Part shown: in pieces, positions 7,786 to 9,806 of the stretch | Numbering within the stretch: the stretch's first letter is position 1 | Layout: each line of letters begins with the position of its first letter | Assembly: GCA_023423675.1 (NCBI GenBank) | Contig: JAFAFD010000029.1 | Coordinates: forward strand, 1-9,806 | Direction of reading: 5' to 3' | From: Pseudomonadota bacterium | GTDB taxonomy: Bacteria; Pseudomonadota; Gammaproteobacteria; Xanthomonadales; Xanthomonadaceae | DNA length: 9,806 bases | The notes under the pieces: model-generated | The model's input: the letters and a program-made list of their open reading frames with translations, nothing else | What the model was told of the DNA's origin: nothing | Databases searched by the model: none | Translations under genes and position numbers: made by a program

Positions 7786-8881
7786 TGCGCCGGAACAGCC
7801 AGCCGGATACCGCCAGCATCACGATGGGTGGCAACGCGTAGGCAATGCGGTAATCGAATTTCAGCGCACCGGCCATGCGCCCGAAGAACAGCTGCAGCAG
7901 CCAGAAGCCCAGCGCGAACAGGATGCCCAGGAACAGGCGCTTGCCCATGCCGCCGCTGCGCAGCGAACCGAACGCGAACGGCACGGCGGCCAGGCACAGC
8001 GCAAGCACGTTCAGCGGGTAAAACCAGCGGCTCCAGTAGATATCCTCGAAATCGCGGGCATCCAGGCCGTTGCGCTCGCGGTATTCGATGCTGGTGCTCA
8101 ACTCGCTCAACTTCAGGTTGCGCGGCTTGGCGATGCCGGTCGCCAGCGCGCCGGCATCCAGCTTGGAATCCCAGGGCTCGCGTGCGGCTTCCTCGCGGGT
8201 CGCGCCACGCTCGGCGAAGGTGTCACGCTTGACCCCGGTGAGCACCCAGCCGTCCTTGTCGTGCTCGGCGGTGGCGGCGTGGGTCAGTGAGGCGATGTTG
8301 CCGTCCTCGGCGATGCGGTACAGGCGCACGTCGCGCAGAATCAGCCGTGTGCCCTTGTCACCGACCAGCTGCTCTTCGCCGCTGGCGGCGTTGAGGAAGG
8401 TGTCACCCTCGCGTGCCCACAGGCCCGAATAGCGGGCCGTGGTCGCATTGGTGCCCCACTTGGCGCTCATCTTCAGCGCGTCGGCGCGGTTCTGGCCCCA
8501 CGGCCCGAGGGTCTCGGCACTGATCACCATCAGGCCGGTCAGCAGCGAAAGGGCAATCGCCACCGAGACACTGAGGCGCTTGCGCGACAGGCCCAGCGCG
8601 CGCAGCGCGGTGAGCTCGGAGGTGGCGGCCAGCTGGCCCAGGCCCATCAGCGCGCCGATCACCGCGGCGGTCGGGAAGAAGGTGTAGGCCCGACGAGGCA
8701 CGGTGTACAGCACCCAGGCCGCGGCATGACCCAGCGAATAGCCGTTCTTGCCGATGTCCTTGAACTCACCGGAGAAGGCCATCACCACGTCCAGGCCGGT
8801 CAACACCGCCCAGGTGAGCAGCACGGTGGTGAACACCGCACGGCCCAGGTAGAAATCGAAACGCATCGGTCGCAGCTTCAT
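7781..8881 (-). CDS. lptG: LPS export permease LptG
   Basis: LptG pairs with LptF as the inner-membrane permease of the LptB2FG transporter, which extracts lipopolysaccharide and feeds it to the LptC-LptA bridge. The 366-residue product starts at the ATG at 8881, which overlaps the lptF stop as ATGA. An earlier in-frame ATG at 8968 would run deep into lptF and is not needed. It has three N-terminal helices (about 13-36, 60-85, 103-125) and a periplasmic beta-jellyroll region (about 135-295). Three C-terminal helices follow (about 303-366). The cytoplasmic coupling helix SELTALRALGLSRKRL (88-103) is the LptB contact. The stop codon comes from a repeat element. The 4-base overlap indicates translational coupling with lptF. 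Confidence 0.96.
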   Translation of the reverse strand: MKLRPMRFDFYLGRAVFTTVLLTWAVLTGLDVVMAFSGEFKDIGKNGYSLGHAAAWVLYTVPRRAYTFFPTAAVIGALMGLGQLAATSELTALRALGLSRKRLSVSVAIALSLLTGLMVISAETLGPWGQNRADALKMSAKWGTNATTARYSGLWAREGDTFLNAASGEEQLVGDKGTRLILRDVRLYRIAEDGNIASLTHAATAEHDKDGWVLTGVKRDTFAERGATREEAAREPWDSKLDAGALATGIAKPRNLKLSELSTSIEYRERNGLDARDFEDIYWSRWFYPLNVLALCLAAVPFAFGSLRSGGMGKRLFLGILFALGFWLLQLFFGRMAGALKFDYRIAYALPPIVMLAVSGWLFRRR

Positions 8882-9806
8882 GCGCGGGCTCCCTTCGGGC
8901 GCGCCAGGCGGCCATCGCGGAAATACATCCACAGCGCGAAGCCAAGCAGCGGCAGGGTCAGCCACCACAGGCCGACGGCAGGCGGAATCCTGCCGTTGGC
9001 GATCCAGCCACTGCCGATGAACATCAGGTTGGTGCCGACCATGTAGGCCAGCAGGGCCAGCATCATCCGGCCATAGCGCTGCTGGCGCGGCGAGCTGCGG
9101 CCCAGCGGCACGGTCAGCAGGGCGAAGGCCAGGGCAATCAGCGGCGGGGCGATGCGGCGGTGCAGCTGGGCCTTGGCCTCGGCGCGGTCGTCACCCAGCA
9201 GCTGCAGGGTCGGCATCATCTCGGGGTCATCCTCGTCCTTGGCCTGGGCGCCGTCGGGCAGGGCCACGTCATTGCGGGCGAAGGTCGCCAGGCGGTAATC
9301 CAGCGCGCCGGCCAGCGGGCCTTCCACCTGGTGGCCGTCATCCAGCTCCAGGAAGCGCTGCTGCTTGCCCTCGAAGAACATGCGGCCGCCGGCGGCGGAG
9401 ACCACCTCCAGGCGGTCGTCCTTCTGCCGCTGCAGGAACACCCGGCCCAGCGTCGTGCCATCGGGCGAGATCGAGGACAGGTAGACCACCCCGCCATTGG
9501 GCAGCGAGGTAAAGCGGCCCGGCTCCAGGCCGGCCATCAGCACGCTGCGGTTGGCGTCCTGGATCATCTGCTCGGCGGTGCGGCCGGCCCAGGGGCCCAG
9601 CCACAGCGAGCAGGCGCCAACCAGCAGCACCACCGGCACCACCAGCATCAGCAGCGGCCGCAGCAGGCGCTTGGGCCCTACGCCAATGGCGGTGATGACC
9701 GCCATTTCCGAATCGCGGTACAGGCGGGCGATGGACAGCAGCAGGCCCAGCATCAGTGCCAGTGGCAGGATCAGCGGCATGTAGGCGATGAACTGCAGGC
9801 CCAGCT
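8878..9806 (-). CDS. lptF: LPS export permease LptF, N-terminus beyond window
   Basis: This is the partner of LptG in LptB2FG. The frame stays open to the right edge (…LGLQFIAYMPLILPLAL), matching an internal part of the second helix of LptF, so the ATG at 9780 is not the true start and roughly 50 residues are missing. Visible parts are the coupling helix RDSEMAVITAIGVGPKRLL (about 9717-9661), the third helix (LLMLVVPVVLLVGACSLWLG), and the periplasmic jellyroll. The C-terminal helices (IALAFALLTVPLG, MMLALLAYMVG, GLWWLTLPLLGFALWMYF) complete it. It is the first gene of the lptFG operon read leftwards; its promoter lies outside the window. Confidence 0.96.
   Translation of the reverse strand, partial: LGLQFIAYMPLILPLALMLGLLLSIARLYRDSEMAVITAIGVGPKRLLRPLLMLVVPVVLLVGACSLWLGPWAGRTAEQMIQDANRSVLMAGLEPGRFTSLPNGGVVYLSSISPDGTTLGRVFLQRQKDDRLEVVSAAGGRMFFEGKQQRFLELDDGHQVEGPLAGALDYRLATFARNDVALPDGAQAKDEDDPEMMPTLQLLGDDRAEAKAQLHRRIAPPLIALAFALLTVPLGRSSPRQQRYGRMMLALLAYMVGTNLMFIGSGWIANGRIPPAVGLWWLTLPLLGFALWMYFRDGRLARPKGARA

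Overview
The window is high-GC DNA with the codon bias and gene order of a Xanthomonadaceae chromosome. It most likely comes from the Stenotrophomonas maltophilia group. It carries three short GTAG-ended hairpins resembling the SMAG repeats of that species, a lptF-lptG / RDD / xerD / dsbC-type gene order, and a large modular secreted chitinase. The species assignment is inference from memory of those genomes.

Layout. Positions 1-457 are non-coding, with a SMAG-like hairpin (57-80) and a perfect 12-bp palindrome (306-317) that fits a NagR/LacI-type operator. Positions 458-2572 (+) encode a 704-residue secreted GH18 chitinase, closed by a strong hairpin. Then come two tandem + strand genes of unknown family, here called A (2698-3381) and B (3465-4571). 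The dsbC-type lipoprotein gene (5432-4647, -) follows, then a third unknown gene C (5573-6217, +), then xerD (7207-6230, -), an RDD membrane protein gene (7264-7755, +), and the lptG-lptF pair read from the right edge (- strand, lptF cut by the window end).

Most of the window is ordinary. The housekeeping genes cover LPS export (LptFG), chromosome dimer resolution (XerD) and periplasmic disulfide isomerisation (DsbC). The chitinase is secreted and plausibly under GlcNAc/chitin control.

The unusual part is genes A, B and C. All three have a near-identical 17-base element (GCGMGAWWTCTGSAAGC) whose end lies 53-55 bases before the chosen ATG. All three proteins begin with the pattern M-x4-P-x2-P without charged residues in the first eleven positions, and none has a Sec signal or membrane segment. 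A and B also share two internal motifs. This looks like a co-regulated family of exported or translocated proteins. The C-terminal 97 residues of B read like the VCA module of eukaryotic WASP proteins: two WH2/beta-thymosin-like actin-binding motifs, an amphipathic 'central' helix, and a terminal acidic stretch around a single Trp. I therefore propose that B is an Arp2/3-activating, actin-nucleating effector, and that A and C are members of the same regulon. No secretion apparatus is encoded in the window, so the export route is unknown.
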